The notes: generated from the sequence alone by a model not told the origin. A stretch of 64,000 bases of DNA from Nicotiana tabacum (GCF_000715075.1 NC_134097.1:130756997-130820996); one strand, 5' to 3'. Shown: positions 37,165-50,354, numbered from the stretch's first letter. Numbers and translations: made by a program.

Positions 37165-40100
37165 ATCTCTCCCTTAATTTTGATTTTTCTTTTCATTCCA
37201 AGTCTTGATCTCAATCTCTGAAAATCTTCAAACTTGAGAGGCTTTGTAAATATATCCGCACCTTGATCATGAGACTTAACATATTTGAGCTCGACTTCCT
37301 TCTTGGCAATGCATTATCTGATAAAGTGATACCGTGTATCTATATGCTTGCTTCGATCATGATACACTGGATTCTTCGCGAGTGCTTGTGCGGATTTGTT
37401 GTCAATACAAAATCTCTGTAGCTTCAATCTGTTATAAATTGAGCTCCTTCAATAATCCTCTCAGCCATATAGCATGAGATGTACAAGATGTTGCTGCTAC
37501 ATATTCAACTTCACAAGTCGAGAGAGTGACAATTGATTGTTTCTTTGAACTCCAAGAAATAACAATATCACCCCAAGAAAAAAACAAAGCCAGTTGTGTT
37601 TTTTTATCATCAATTCCACCTGCATAATTACTATCACAAAACCTCATAAGGTTGAAATCACTAGAAGAAAAGTAAAATAGCCCAAAATCAATCGTACCTT
37701 TTAGGTAACGAAGAATTCTTCTAGCGACCTTCAAGTGAGTGGAGTTAGGACCTTCCATGAAGTGACTTACTACTCTAACTGCAAAGAGGATATCTCGCCT
37801 GGTAAAAGTCAAGTACCTCAAACTTCCCATAAGACATTTAAAAAATACGGGATTCACTTTTTCTCCTTCATCAAACTTGGACAATTTTGTCCCACTCTCC
37901 ATCGGTGTGTTCACAGGGTTGTAATCGAGCATGTTGAACTTCTTCAATATCTCTTTTGTATAGCTTTCTTGAGAGATAAAAATTTCATCCTCCATCTTCT
38001 TCACTTCTAGGCCCAAGTAGTAATACATGAGCCCTACGTTTGTCATCTCGAACGCATGTGTTATATCTTTCTTAAAAGCTTCAAACAAACTTGGGTTATC
38101 ATCCGTAAAAATAGAATCATCAACATAAATACAAACTAGCAACATATCTCCATTATTATGAACTTTAAGGTAAAAAGCATATTCAAGGAGGCAACGAGTA
38201 ACCATTGCCTTGAAAATACTTGTCGATGCAACTATTCCATGGTCATGGGGCTTGCTTTAATCCATATAAAGCTTTCTTCAACCGCAACACTTTATCTTTG
38301 TGATTTTTGACCACGAAGCTCAATGGTTGTTCATTATACACTTCTTCTTCAAGATAGTCATTCAAAAAGGATGACTTGACGTCTAATTTATGGATCTTCC
38401 ACTTCATTTATACTGCCAAAGAGATAAGCAAATGAATCGTCTCCATGGGGGAAACAGGTGTATAGACTTCTTCATAGCCAATGACTTACCTTTGCTTGTA
38501 GCCTTTAGCCACAAATCGTGCTTTGTATCTCTCCACATCTCAATCAACATTCTTCTTTGTCTTGTATAACCATTTTACTCCAATTGCTCGATGACCCTTG
38601 GGAAGAGTTGTTAACTCTCAAATGTTCTTCTTCTCTATTGAATTGATCTCCTCCTCTATGGCTTGTCTCCACTTTTTGTTTGTAACAGCTTCATGAAAGT
38701 TCATTGGTTCAGTATCAGCAAAGAGACAACATAAAAAATCAAAATTAGTAACTTTTTCTGCGTTCTCATAGAGCTCTTGAATACTCTTCGTCCTTTGCGG
38801 CTGTTCATTTGAACTTTCTTGAGAAGAAGGAGATGCAACATTGGTTGGAGAAAGAGGCAGTGTTCTATCATGCATAGGCTCCACGGTCTCTAGTTCTTCT
38901 TCATCACCAAAGTATGGAAGAAAATCATATGAAGTTTCTTCCTGAGCTTCCTAATTTTATGCCAATTCTTCATCAAATTCAACATCGCGACTTTCCACCA
39001 CTTTGCCCCTACTTTGGTTGTATAACTTGTAGCCTTTTGAACTCGTATCATAGCCAATAGATACATGCTTGATACTTCAATTGTCAAGGTTTGCTCTCCC
39101 TTGCTGTAGTATATGAGCATAGACTATGCTCCCAAAGATTCTCAAGTGCTTAACACTTGGCTTTCTTCCACTCCATACTTCTTGAAGGGTTTGATCTCTA
39201 ACATTTCTTGTTGGAAACCTGTTGTTCAAATAACCTGCAAAGAAACAACTTTAGCCCAAAATTCCTTGGGCAAACTTTTAGATTTCAACATATATTTAGC
39301 CATATTAAGAATCGTTTGATTCTTTCTCTCTGCTACTCCATTTTGTTGGGGTGAATAAGGTACCGTTAGAGGGAGAGGAATTCCATGAGACTCACAGAAG
39401 TCATTAAATTCTTTTGAAGTGAATTCTCTTCCTCTATCGGACCTTAAAGCTTTTATTTCATAGCCACTTACTTTCTCCACGTGTACTTTAAAAATTTTAA
39501 AAGTAGCAAAAACTTCAGATTTTTGGTTTAAGAAATAAACCCAAGTCTTTCTGCTAAAGTCATCAATGAAAAGCAAAAAGTATTTACTATTACCAAAGGA
39601 AGGTAGATTGATTGGTCCACACACATCAGTGTGAATAAGCTGGAGCGGCTTGGTTGATCTTGATATGGCCTCCTTTGTTAAACTTCTCTTTGCATGTTTT
39701 TGAAGAAGACAAGTTTCACACAATTGATTGGGATGGTTGATTGATGGTATCCCATGCACTATGTTCTTTTCTATTATTAATTTGAATGCTTCATAATTCA
39801 AGTGCCCGAATCGCATGTGCCAATACCATGATTCATATTGCACATTAGCCTTCAAACACTTTGCATCAATTGTTTTAAGATTCAGAGAAAATAATCTATT
39901 CTTTTCCATATGCACTTTAGCAATTATAATTCCACTTGAATCTCTAAGCCAAAGATGCATATTTTTCATGTGGATGTCATATTCCTTTTCAAGAAGTTGG
40001 CCCAAACTCAAAATATTACTTTTTAATTTTGGCACATAATAAACATCTTGAATTAGATTGTGACTACCATCTTTACAGGAGATCAAAATTGTACATATCC

Positions 40101-41257
40101 TTTCGATTTAAATATTTGGTGTATCTCCAAAGGACACATCACCTCTCACCGTCTAATTAATCTCCACAAACTTCTCTTTTCATCCACACATATGATTGCT
40201 TGCTCCATTGTCCAACTACCACGAGCTACAATCATCCCTATCTTTTTCCTTGAGTGCCAACAACAATGTTGACTCATCTTCTTCTTTCTTGTTCTCAACC
40301 AGGTTAGCTTTCTCTTCAACATAACGACGACATTCCCAAGAGTAATGGCCAAATTTGTGACAATTATAACACTCAATTTTTTATTTGTCATACATTTGTC
40401 CATTATTTTCTTGATTGTAGCCACCTCCTCTTCCTCCTCTTTGTCCACGACCACGACCTCTGAATGTTGGTGGATTTTAACTTCATTATTGAAGTTGTTA
40501 TCATTACTTCTTCCTCTTCCATGAACGCCACGGCCTCGTCCCCTTCCATTCCCTCGATACCTGTTCTCACCTCCATAATCCTTGAAGGATGCCTGAGTTT
40601 TAAGAAGTTGCTCCAATAGCACTTCTTGTCACCTTTTGATCTTTTCTTCGTGGGCCTATAAAGAACCCTCCAATTGTTCTACCATCATAGAGTCTAAATT
40701 TTTAGACCTTTCAATAGCACACATCACAAAATCAAATTTAGGTGTTAAAGTACGAAGAATCTTTTCTACCACACGGACATCTTCTATGTCCTTCTCGTAT
40801 CTTCTTAATTAATTCACAACAACCTTCACTTTTGAACAATAATTTGAAATGCATTCGGATTTTTTCATTTTTAAAACTTCAAAATCAGCCCTTAGAGTTT
40901 GAAGTTTTATCTTCCTCACCTTGTGAACTCCTTGAAGAGAATTTTGTAAAATCTCCCAAGCTTCCTTTGAGGTGGTAGAATTTGTCACCTTCTCAAACAT
41001 GGCATCATCCAAACATTAGTGGATGAGCGTGAGGGCTTTTTGATCATTCTTCTTTGTCTATACCAAGACATCTTTTTTATTTTGAGGTAGAGTTTGCTCA
41101 TTATCGGATTTTGCATAATCTCTATCTATAATTTCTCACACATTTTGGGAGTCAAAAATTTCTTTCATATGTAGACCATTTCTCATAATTATCTTTTGTG
41201 AGACGGGGGTATTGAAAAGATAACGGACTATTATTTGCCATGGCTCTGATACCACGT
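37165..41257 (-). pseudogene. Copia element 1 polyprotein (gag-PR-INT-RT-RH), broken
   Basis: Minus-strand order: gag about 41012-40200 with the CCHC knuckle CYNCHKFGHYSWEC (40330-40372); protease motif DNGASNHMCG (about 40145-40185), out of frame and preceded by a stop; integrase 40086-39226 with the acidic triad visible in HTDVCGP, LRSDRGREF and NGVAERKNQ; linker frames 39120-38618; and RT/RNase H 38205-37432 with IYVDDSIF and VEYVAATS. Integrase before RT makes it Ty1/Copia, most like the Tork group. At least four frame changes and stops separate the domains. The long INT and RT/RH frames suggest moderate age. Confidence 0.85.
41236..41257 (-). promoter_or_regulatory. Primer binding site of Copia element 1
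   Basis: On the minus strand the LTR end CTAACA is followed by ACGTGGTATCAGAGCC, a match to the initiator-Met-tRNA 3' end. It fixes the right-hand LTR as the 5' LTR. Confidence 0.85.
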
Positions 41258-41771
41258 TGTTAGAAAAGTAATAATAATCCCGCCCAGGAATAATACACAC
41301 TATAAATAACAATAACACAAGAGATTAACAAAGACACCAAATTTTTAACGGGGTAAAATACAATACCCAACAGAGTAATATTACCACTATAATATTACAA
41401 TTTAGTAATGTCTAGAGACTACTATAACTTCGAAAGAAATAACACTCTTTATTTAAATATCTCACAAAAATATTACTCGCACTCACTATTTATCTCACAG
41501 ACTATGATATGTGGATTACTCTCTCGAACTTTTAGTACTTCTCTTTACTTTTTGGTGTGTTTGAAGAAGTGAGAGAGCTCCTCCTTTTATAGTAGAACAT
41601 AACTTTGGGCTCCAAGTGTGCTACAGGAGAATTTTAATTCTCCTCCACAACTTTGCATACTTTGGCTCCAAGTAAAATCTTCCGCCAAGCTTCTCTACCA
41701 AACTAAATTCACAAGTAAAATAGGCACAGGGTTATTGCCAACTATTGCTGACCAATGGGATGGATCCCAAA
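41258..41771 (-). repeat. 5' LTR of Copia element 1
   Basis: It starts (plus strand) TGTTAGAAAAGTAATAAT and ends GGATCCCAAA, where the other LTR has GGACCCCACA. TTTTA follows at 41772-41776, matching the left duplication. The terminal CA has therefore mutated to AA. Confidence 0.85.
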
Positions 41772-41805
41772 TTTTAACATAAACTTTGAAGCATAAAGTA
41801 AATCT

Positions 41806-42456
41806 TCAAGAAAGAAGCATCGATAAGAAGAGAGGAAAAGGAAAAGCAATAAACGAAATCTTAAAGGCAAGGTTATACTTATGTTTCATGTTCCATTTCT
41901 CAGAAAATGGCATATCCTCGGCCGTGATTAAATCAGAGGGTTTTACTCGAACGAATCGATCCAACCAGCCTCGATCTCGATCCTCGTCTATGCTTGAAAA
42001 TGGGGCCTTAGTGGCCCAACGGGCAAGTTTTATTAATCCCCCTGGACAAAGTCGGGGACTGTACAGACGCATGAGATGATCGATGGTGAAGGCACATTTC
42101 TCGATTTTGCTTATGAAGAAGCGGAGAAGAATTACTATCCTCCAGAGAGAAGGATGAATTTGATCGAGGGTCATCTCGTACCTCTTAAAGAAGGCGATGA
42201 TGACCGGGTCCAAAGGGCCCAATGCGAAGGGATAAGTGTAAACATTAGTAATCGATTCCTCAGGCGTAGGCACCACAACATGCTTACCGACCCAATTGCA
42301 ATCTTCATTGACCTTAGAGAAGAGACCGTCGGTGATCGAGCATATATATCTCGAGGCCGGCTCGCACCGACCCGGTACAAAAGAGGTTTTCTCGACCATG
42401 AAATCAGCACCGATCGGGCACCCCGCAGGAATGTACATCTTCAAAGAGGGCTCCAA
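41806..42456 (-). CDS. Antisense ORF of a Tat-lineage Gypsy element (216 aa)
   Basis: An uninterrupted 216-codon minus-strand frame with no signal peptide or obvious catalytic motif. The middle (LDPVIIAFFKRYEMTLDQIH, then PSLWRIVILLRFFI) resembles the helical domain of the plant transposon-associated proteins carried by Nicotiana retroelements. It lies opposite in strand to the element, just upstream of a polypurine-like tract and LTR (42920-43547). Extra antisense ORFs in this position are known from Tat-lineage elements (Ogre, Retand, Grande). The initiator and the N-terminal context are uncertain, and the C-terminus (ISFIAFPFPLFLSMLLS) may be read-through. Function unknown; expression not shown. 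It could be a remnant, but the absence of stops is notable beside the decayed neighbours. Confidence 0.55.
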   Translation of the reverse strand: MEPSLKMYIPAGCPIGADFMVEKTSFVPGRCEPASRYICSITDGLFSKVNEDCNWVGKHVVVPTPEESITNVYTYPFALGPLDPVIIAFFKRYEMTLDQIHPSLWRIVILLRFFISKIEKCAFTIDHLMRLYSPRLCPGGLIKLARWATKAPFSSIDEDRDRGWLDRFVRVKPSDLITAEDMPFSEKWNMKHKYNLAFKISFIAFPFPLFLSMLLS

Positions 42457-42919
42457 CGTCTTTTCCTCAGTAACAGCAGATGGAACATTTTCCTATTCAG
42501 CCGGTCGCAGGGCAGAGGGAGCTTCTTTTTAAGGAACAAACTTTAAGGTTATCGCCAATTTTTTTGGAAAGTTATGAGAAAAGAGAAAGTTAAAAGATAT
42601 GCTTGATAATTTGGGATGAAGAACAGAAGTTCTTATAAAGAGATTTTAGAGTAATCAGAAAATTGATATTTGGGGATATAGAAATTTCTAATGTATGAGG
42701 GCAGAGGTTTTGAAGTCAAGTTTAAATGAGATAATGAGGAGGTATTTATAGTTTGCAAACGATGGTTCAAAACCTGTAATGGTCGGCCAGCAATTGATGC
42801 ACATTTAATGCCATTACGTGACTGACGAGACGTTTCGTAAGTTTTGTCATTTCTGGCGCGAAGTATCGAGACAAAGATCGAGGGCTCATATCATTTCTCG
42901 TTGTTTACTCTCCGAAAAA

Positions 42920-43547
42920 TGAGGGGACTATCTGTATACGGTCGATACCGGGTTTATCTATAGCGTGACAAGATCGGGACTAAAACGTGATGGATTGAAG
43001 ATTGATCCCAGGTTCCATCGAACTAAGGTACGAAGTTAAAACATACGTCTTCAAAGTTCATTGAGCCCGTAACTCCGAAACCGATCCCGACTCCGAATAA
43101 GCTCAAGAAAACATTATCGGACCAAAACGAAAGGATGAAATATCCACAACCGGTCAGATATCACGGCGGGAATCTCGGCACGTATCAATGAGAAACTGAT
43201 TAATTAGCAAATCATAAGATTCCTTACCTTTTATATATTAGGAATCCCCTACTATATAAAGGGGATTTAATTATTTATAACACACATTGTAATAGGCATC
43301 CAAAAGCAATATACTATTGTTATTAGTTCTTATTATCTTATCTTTCTATTCCGGCATCGATTAAGGCACTTTTGACCCGAGGGTGACCAACCTTCACGGC
43401 CAAGATTGCCCAGCTTTTATGGTTTGCATTTACTTTTCTATCATTAATTTCAATATTAATTTGATTTTCTCAATTTCTATCAAGTTAGATCACGTATCCT
43501 TAAAACCGCATATAAATTCATATGTTATCCAATTTTGAGGGTAAACA
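42920..43547 (+). repeat. LTR of the Tat-lineage element (about 628 bp)
   Basis: It starts TGAGGGGACTATCTG after CCGAAAAA and ends GAGGGTAAACA. A strong TATA box (CTATATAAAGG, near 43252) is followed by a pyrimidine-rich leader, as in an LTR promoter. The start could instead be TGTATACGG at 42931, with AATGAGGGGA as polypurine tract. The other LTR and internal genes are absent. LysM kinase homology starts only a few bases after its end. Confidence 0.6.
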
Positions 43548-43552
43548 AGTAT

Positions 43553-45235
43553 ATACCTATACTTGTACAAAGGGTTCTTGTTAAACATTCTTGATCTATA
43601 GAGCTAACCAAGATTTCACAACAATCTTTGATGTTTCTTACTTGTTTGGGGTTTGCTCCTGATAGACTTCTCACATTAAACAACGCCACTTCGTCGTCGC
43701 AGATTCTTGAAATTGGTAGAGAGGTAATTGTTACAATTCAATGTTCTTGTTTAGGTGAAACCTTTCAAGCTAATATTAGCTACCATGCACCTACAAATAC
43801 AAAATTCAATGACGTTGCTTGTGGAATTTTTAAAGGTTTAGTTAAGTCTATTACACTTTTGGATGAAAATATTTCCAAAAAACAATATTTCTAAAGTCGG
43901 TTATGATATCAGAGCTGGTACAGAGTTGCTTGTGCCTTTGAAATGTGAATGTCCTGATAAAGTTTTTGATGTCGGATTAAAGTACCTTGTCACATACCCT
44001 TTTATTTCAGGAGATGATACAGAAAAGTAAGTGAAAAATTCAATATTTTTGTTGTAGATATATGGGGTGCTAACCATTTATGTTTTAATCTCAGTGCAGT
44101 TTCAAATACAAAATTTTTAGTTCCCATAAAAGGAGGACCATCTATTAATTTTATAATTCACGATTCTGACCAACCTACTCCTGGTTTTTTTACCAACGCA
44201 AATGATAGAAAAATCATCCAAAATCCTGAAACTAAGGAAACTCTACATTGTTGTTTTAGTTGTTGGTTTTTTTTCTGTTTGCTGCAACTTTAGCTGCTTG
44301 TGGTTTAAATATAAGGGCCATAAGGAAATTCAAGGCAGCGAAAAATCGTTCTTCGATACATAAAAGCTCTGTTACTTCAGGTTCAACACCAAGAAATTCC
44401 CCTCCAATGACTACCAGAAGTTCTACAAATTTATGCGTATCACCTGATTTACTTGCAGGAATAAAGTACTCTTTGGGGGAGTACAACATAGATGAATTGA
44501 AAAGAGCGACAGATAATTTTAGTGAAGGAACTAAGATAAAACAAGTAATTGATGTACACTCAAGAATCAATCATGTTAATATTGTTAAGCTTCGAGGTGT
44601 TTGTTATGGTGAGGATGACATTTCAGGATCTTATCTTGTGTTTGAATATCCATCAAATGGAACATTAAGGGATTGTTTGTCAAACTCCTTAGCTTCTCTT
44701 AGTTGGAATAGAAGAACTCAAATTGCCTTTGACATTGCCACGGGGCTACATTACTTGCACTTTTGCAGTATTCCACCGAATACACACATGAACATAATTA
44801 GCAAAAAAATCTTCTTGGCTTCGAATTGGATGGCAAAATTAGCTATTTTTGAAGCAAAAGCTATCATTGGAACGACGAAGGAAATTGGAAGTATTGGATG
44901 TCTCGGGGGCTGGATTGCCCCTGTGTATCTAGTACATGGCTCAGTGTCTGAAAAATGAACATTTTTGCATTTGGGGTAGTATTACTCGAGCTCATATAAG
45001 GAAAAGAAGATGTAGATGGAAGCTTTTTTGGGATTCAATTACATTTTTGAGAGGGGGAGCTAATGAAGGAGGATGCTTTGAACAATTGAAATTTTTTATT
45101 GATCCAAACCTTATGGATTACCCTTTAACAGAAGCATTATGTTTAGCTGTTTTAGCTAAAGCTTGTATTGAAGACGATCCTCTTCATAGGCCATCTATGA
45201 ATGATATAATTAAAATTCTTTCTAGAATAGTATGA
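43553..45235 (+). pseudogene. LYK4-like LysM receptor kinase pseudogene (unit A)
   Basis: It is nearly collinear with the intact gene at 57350-59221. Homology starts at codon 36 or so, right after the Tat LTR, so the signal peptide and first Cys are gone. Frame breaks occur near 43880-43900 and 44020-44030, at 44190-44250 and at 44955. A 72-nt in-frame gap near 44541 removes the segment from SDNVYKG to RFEDT, including the only ATP-lysine candidate. Kinase remnants such as DELKRATDNFSEG and ARACIEDD-like ends remain readable (232-codon frame 44260-44958, then 44936-45235). No functional receptor can be made. It is the upstream half of the duplicated LYK-CA unit. Confidence 0.9.
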
Positions 45236-45243
45236 CTTTCTTT

Positions 45244-45350
45244 AGCCGAGGGTCGATAAGGACTTCACAAGGTAGGTGTAAGGTTTATGTATACACTATC
45301 TTCCTCCGAACCCCATATGTGGAAATAGACTGGATATGTTGTTGTTGTTT
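45244..45350 (+). mobile_element. TS SINE in the 3' flank of the LYK pseudogene
   Basis: AGCCGAGGGTC, then CACAAGGTAGGTGTAAGGTT, then a GACTGGATATG(TTG)n tail match the TS SINE of Solanaceae. It starts only nine bases after the pseudogene stop. The same SINE is at 59230-59357 behind the intact gene, so it was there before the duplication. Confidence 0.8.
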
Positions 45351-45597
45351 CCAGAATGGTATGATTTCAGAAACATATTCCATTCTTTATGCAATGTTAG
45401 TTATCATCAATTAATTGTACTTGCCTCAGTCACATATTAATGTCTCTTTGTAGTTACATTTTCACTTGATCTATGAATTCTTTCTTTCAATTTGTATTCT
45501 TTTTAATGAATCCTACTTCCTTTCCATCACTAAGGTCCAGTACTGATTATATATTCATTGATTATCTTTATAGTATTTGTTGAATTATTCTTGTTTT

Positions 45598-45773
45598 TCA
45601 ACATGCAATTACAGAAAATGAAGCTCTGCCTAAATAGCTACTATAACTAGCAATATTTACAACTAACTAACTGATTTAATTAATCAACTAACTAGCTACA
45701 ATGTATAACTATCCCCATCTAGTGTCCAGCTCAGCATTAGTGCACTGTAGTGCATCTATATAATTCTTTTACA
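45598..45773 (-). repeat. 3' LTR of Copia element 2, truncated
   Basis: It matches 50455-50630 but lacks the first 100 bp. It starts at TCAACATGCAATTACAG, directly after native flank ATTATTCTTG. It ends CTTTTACA, with the polypurine tract GCTTGAGGAAGGG (minus strand) just inside. Confidence 0.85.
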
Positions 45774-48700
45774 CCCTTCCTCAAGCTAGGAGAGATGAAG
45801 ATATTCTTTATTCCTAACTTGGATAGAAGATAACAGTGTTGAGCAATAGGAAATCCCTTAGTCAAGATGTCAGCCTGTTGTTTTTATGATGGCACATAGA
45901 GGGTGTCCACCATACCTTGATGAGCCTTCTCCCGAATGAAGTGACAATCAATATAGATATGCTTAGTCCGCTCGTGGAACACAGGATTAGTAGCAATCTG
46001 TATGACAGACTTGCTGTCACTACGCATTGGAATAGGCAGATGTAAGGAAACTCCCAATTCTTTGTATACACCTATGAGCCAAACAATCTCTGCAACAATG
46101 GTTGCAAGACTCCTGTATTCAGCTTCAGCTGAGCTTCTAGAAATGGTTGCCTGCTTATTGGTCCTCCAAGAAATGAGAGAGTCTCCAAATTTGATCAAGT
46201 ATCCAGTTACTGACTTTCTGGTATTGGGACAGAAGGCCCAATATGCATCACAAAAGGCCTGAAGTGTAGAAGAGCTGTGAGATGACATGAGGATACCAAG
46301 GCCAGGGGCCTGTTTGACATATCTCACTACCCTAATTGCTGATTCCGTGTGAGAGGCTTTAGGAACATGCATAAATTGGCTCAGACATTGCACAACAAAA
46401 GCAATGTCTGGCCTAGTAATGGTCAAGTAAAGTAGTGTACCTATAAATCTTTGATAGCTGCTAGGATCCTCTAGTGGTTGATCAGAGGATGAGCCAACAT
46501 GAGCATCGAATTCACTATTGGTAAGCTTCTGGTTCAACTCCACCGGTGCACCAATTGATCGAAAACCTGCTAACCCCATGTCTGAGATTAATTCCAGAGA
46601 ATATTTGTGTTGGTGCATCAGAATACCTTCATTACTTCTGGAAAATTCTATCCCCAAAAAATATCTAAATTCACCTAGATCCTTGATCTTGAAATTGTTC
46701 TGCAGAACATCCTTTGTGACATTGATTAGCTCAAGATCATTTCCAGTAATTAATAGATCATCAACATAAAGGAGAATCATTACCAACTTGCTGACTGATT
46801 TTTTGGTGAGCAAAGAATAGTCCAAATGACTCTGTGTATAACCAACACCAGTCAATGCTGAGATCAACTTGATGTTCCATTGCTTGGATGCTTGTTTAAG
46901 CCCATAGAGGGACTTGCGTAACCTTCAAACTTTATGTTTACCAGCCTCAGAACTGAAACCTTGAGGAAGATCCATGTATACCTACTCACGTAAATCACCT
47001 TGCAAGAAAGCAATAAACATCCATTTGATGTAAGGTCCAACCTTTAGCTGCAGCTAAAGAAACAACTCCTCTAACAGTGACCATTTTAACAACATGAGAG
47101 AAAGTTTCTTGACAATTAATTCCATCCTTTTGATTGTAGCCCTTGGCCACTAGCCTTTCTTTAAATCTTTCTACTTCACCATTTGCCTTATACTTGATCT
47201 TGTATATCCATTTACATCCTATGATCTTCTACTTTTTAGGTAGTGCTACAACTTCCCATGTCTTATTTTATTCTAATGGCCATATCTCAACTTTCATTGC
47301 CTCTATCCACTTGCTATCTTTGGCAGCCTCCTGATATGATCTGGGCTCAATGATGCTTGAGACATAGTCCACAAAGTTCTGATAAGGCTTGGACAGATGA
47401 TCATAGCTGACCACTACTAATAGGATAAAGGCATATGTGCCACTGTCTTTACCTTGCCTTGAGTTACATAGTCCTTGAGCCAGATGGGAGGCTTACTGAC
47501 TCTCCCTGATTGCCTGACAGCATTCTGTATGGGCTCCTTATTAACAAGTTGCTCTTGAGAAATGAAAGTTGAAGACTGAACATGTGTATCTTGAGTTGGT
47601 GAAAGAGAGTCTGCCCTGGGCAAGACATCCTGATGTTGCACTTATTGCTCAATGGGATCAATGATGAACATGTCTACCTCCATCTTAGGTTCCCTCAATA
47701 CATGTGATTGTTTTCCTAAATTAAATAACAAGTCGTCTGGGCTGGAAGGAACAATTTCTATAGGGGTTAGTGTAGGTATGTGATGCAGAGAACTATCAAA
47801 CAAATTAATAAGAGGACTCAGATATTGGAAAGGGTAGATGTCCTCATGAAATGTGACATCTCTACTAACAAAAATAGATTTGTTAGCTATATCATACTGC
47901 TTATACCTGTTTTGATTTGCACCATATCCTAGTAAAATAAATTTGATTGCCCTTAGGGAAAATTTATCCTTCTTTCTGACATCTGTGGCATACCAGAGAT
48001 ATCCTATAACTCTCATGTGCTGCAAAGAAGGTGCTTTCCCATAGACAATATCATAAGAAGACTTGTTGTCCAGTACTACATATGGCAACCTATTAACAAT
48101 CTACACATCCCCAATGATGCATTGACCCCAAAATCTGATAGGTAAGTGTCCCTGAATTCTTATTGCTCTAGCTATTTCTAATATATGTCTGTGCCATCGC
48201 TCGACCACTCTATTTTGTTGTGGAGTGTAAGTGCAGGAGCATTGATGAACAATTATATTGACAAATTACTACAATTGGAGTGGAAGAATTCTGAACCATT
48301 GTCAGATCTAAACACCTTAATTTTCTGACCAAATTAAGTAGCCACCAACACAATAAAATCCTTCAATAAAACCACAACATTAGATTTAAGGTGCAGAAAA
48401 TGAACCCAAGTCCATCTAGAGTAGTCATCAACCAATATAAGAAAATACCCCATTCCATTATGTGTTGGCACCTTATAAGAGCCTTATACATCCACATGTA
48501 AGAGAGCAAACATACTATCTGCGTTGCTACTACTAATTGGGAATGGAACTCTTGTTTGTCTTGCTAAAGAACATACTTCACAATGAGTAATACAAAACTT
48601 ATCACTATTCTAAAAAGTAGTGAACTTCCTAAGAACAGACATGGGAACATGACCCATTCTCTTGTGCTAGAGTTCTGTAGGTACACTGCTTATTGCTGTT

Positions 48701-50354
48701 ATAGACTTCATATTTTCAAATTGGACTGTCATATTTTGTTAACACAGAACGTATAGCCCATCTACCTCTCTACTAATATCCTTTACCCTCCTAGTGAAGA
48801 GATCCTGAAACACATAAAAACTAGGAAAAAATATGATGTAACAATTTAGATCTCTTGTCACTTTTGATACAAATATGAGATTGAACTTAAAAGTTGGAAC
48901 ACACAACACATCTTTGAGGACTTCACCTTCTGTCAATGAGCAATTTCTAATCTGAGACACCTGCTGAATCACCAGTTGAAAGTTTCACCTATGCCAGAAT
49001 TTGCAACTGCATAATTAGTAACTGATACACCAGTGTTCAACGTGGATTTTTCACCAACCATGTGGTTAGTTTCCCCAAAATCCACAATCCATTTCAAGTT
49101 AGTTAATGTCAAAAATAAAGGTTTACCTGCTAAGCTTACACTTGTATCAGATATGTTTGCCTTCTTTAACATGGTTAAGATTTGACTGTATTGTTCCTTA
49201 GTGAAGAATGGTACTACTAGTGTATTCATGTGACCAACTGACTGCTAACCATAATCTCCCCCTACATTCACCAAGTTGACCTTTTTTCCTTTGAAATCAA
49301 CTCGATATCCTATCACCTTATAGCAGTTCTCTTTTGTCTGACCTTTGATCTGACAAACCTCACATTTCATCAGCTTGAAGCAATTGTCACTGTTGTGTCC
49401 TTTCATGTTACAATAGTCAAAGTACATATTGTAATTTTTTCTATTCCCCTATCCCATTCATGTGCCTCATTTTGTTGTGAATAAGGCTGTTGGTTCAGTA
49501 CCATTTCCCCCTAAATTTAGCATTCCAGAAGTTACTTTCTGACTCTCATCGTGCACCAACATAGCATATGCTTGATTTACACTAGGAGTTGGTATCATCA
49601 TGTTTGACTCCTTACTTGGCTATATGAATCATTAAGTCCCAATAGGAACTGTAGTAACCCCTGGTTTCAGAGATGAACCACATACTCCTTAGATTCATCA
49701 CAATTATAAGAAGTAAAAGCAATAATTGAATCCATTTCATCCCAAAGGTCTTTTATTTTTGAGTAGTAGACAGAAATAGGTGAAACACCTTGTTTTAGTG
49801 TACAAATTGCTCGAAGCAAATGATAGATTCTTGTCAAGTTAACTTTGTCAAATCTTTCCTGAAGATCATTCCATACATGAAATGCATTTGAACTATAGAG
49901 AATTCCACTGAGTAAATTTGCACTTACATTGCTCGTAAGCCAGAAATCACCATTGCATTACAGCGATTCCACTGTTTCACCAGATCTCCTCTATAATCTT
50001 CACGTCACACTGAGCCATCTATGAAATATAGCATGTTCTTCACTAGCAAAGCTACTTTCATGGATCAACTCCACAACGAGTAGTTCTCCATTCCGACCAG
50101 CTGAATTCCAATTTGAACGACGCCAGGAGTGTCGCCGGCACCAAGGAATAAAGGGTGATTGTGGTCAATCACCATCGAGCTACCTCCAGTGACTCCGCTT
50201 AAAGTATCACTCATATTTTCAGTAACTATCTTTTTAATCGCTATTGAATTTGAAAAATAGGGTTTGCTTGCTACACTATCTCTGAATTCCTCGTTTTTCA
50301 CTGTCAATTTTGTGAAAAATCCCTCAATCTAGTAGCTAGTTAGTTCTGATACCA
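45774..50354 (-). pseudogene. Copia element 2 polyprotein, decayed
   Basis: Minus-strand order: gag N-terminus 50307-50065 (DHNHPLFLGAGDTPG, GMENYSLWS); zinc-knuckle region 49427-49245; protease 49229-48969, where WIVDFGETNHM shows the active-site Asp followed by Phe rather than Ser/Thr; frames to 48739; fragmentary integrase 48700-48100; linker 48088-47642 (FLLGYGANQNRYK-like); and RT/RNase H 46867-45884 with LLYVDDLLITG, SSAEAEYRSLA and a complete RNase H end. The 327-codon RT/RH frame is still open. Stops and frameshifts elsewhere and the altered protease make the element dead. It sits between the LYK and CA halves of unit A. Confidence 0.85.

Noticed and set aside
42076..42546. 156-codon plus-strand frame opposite the Tat antisense ORF
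   Set aside because: It reads as a basic, low-similarity shadow; the minus-strand frame shows the recognisable domain.
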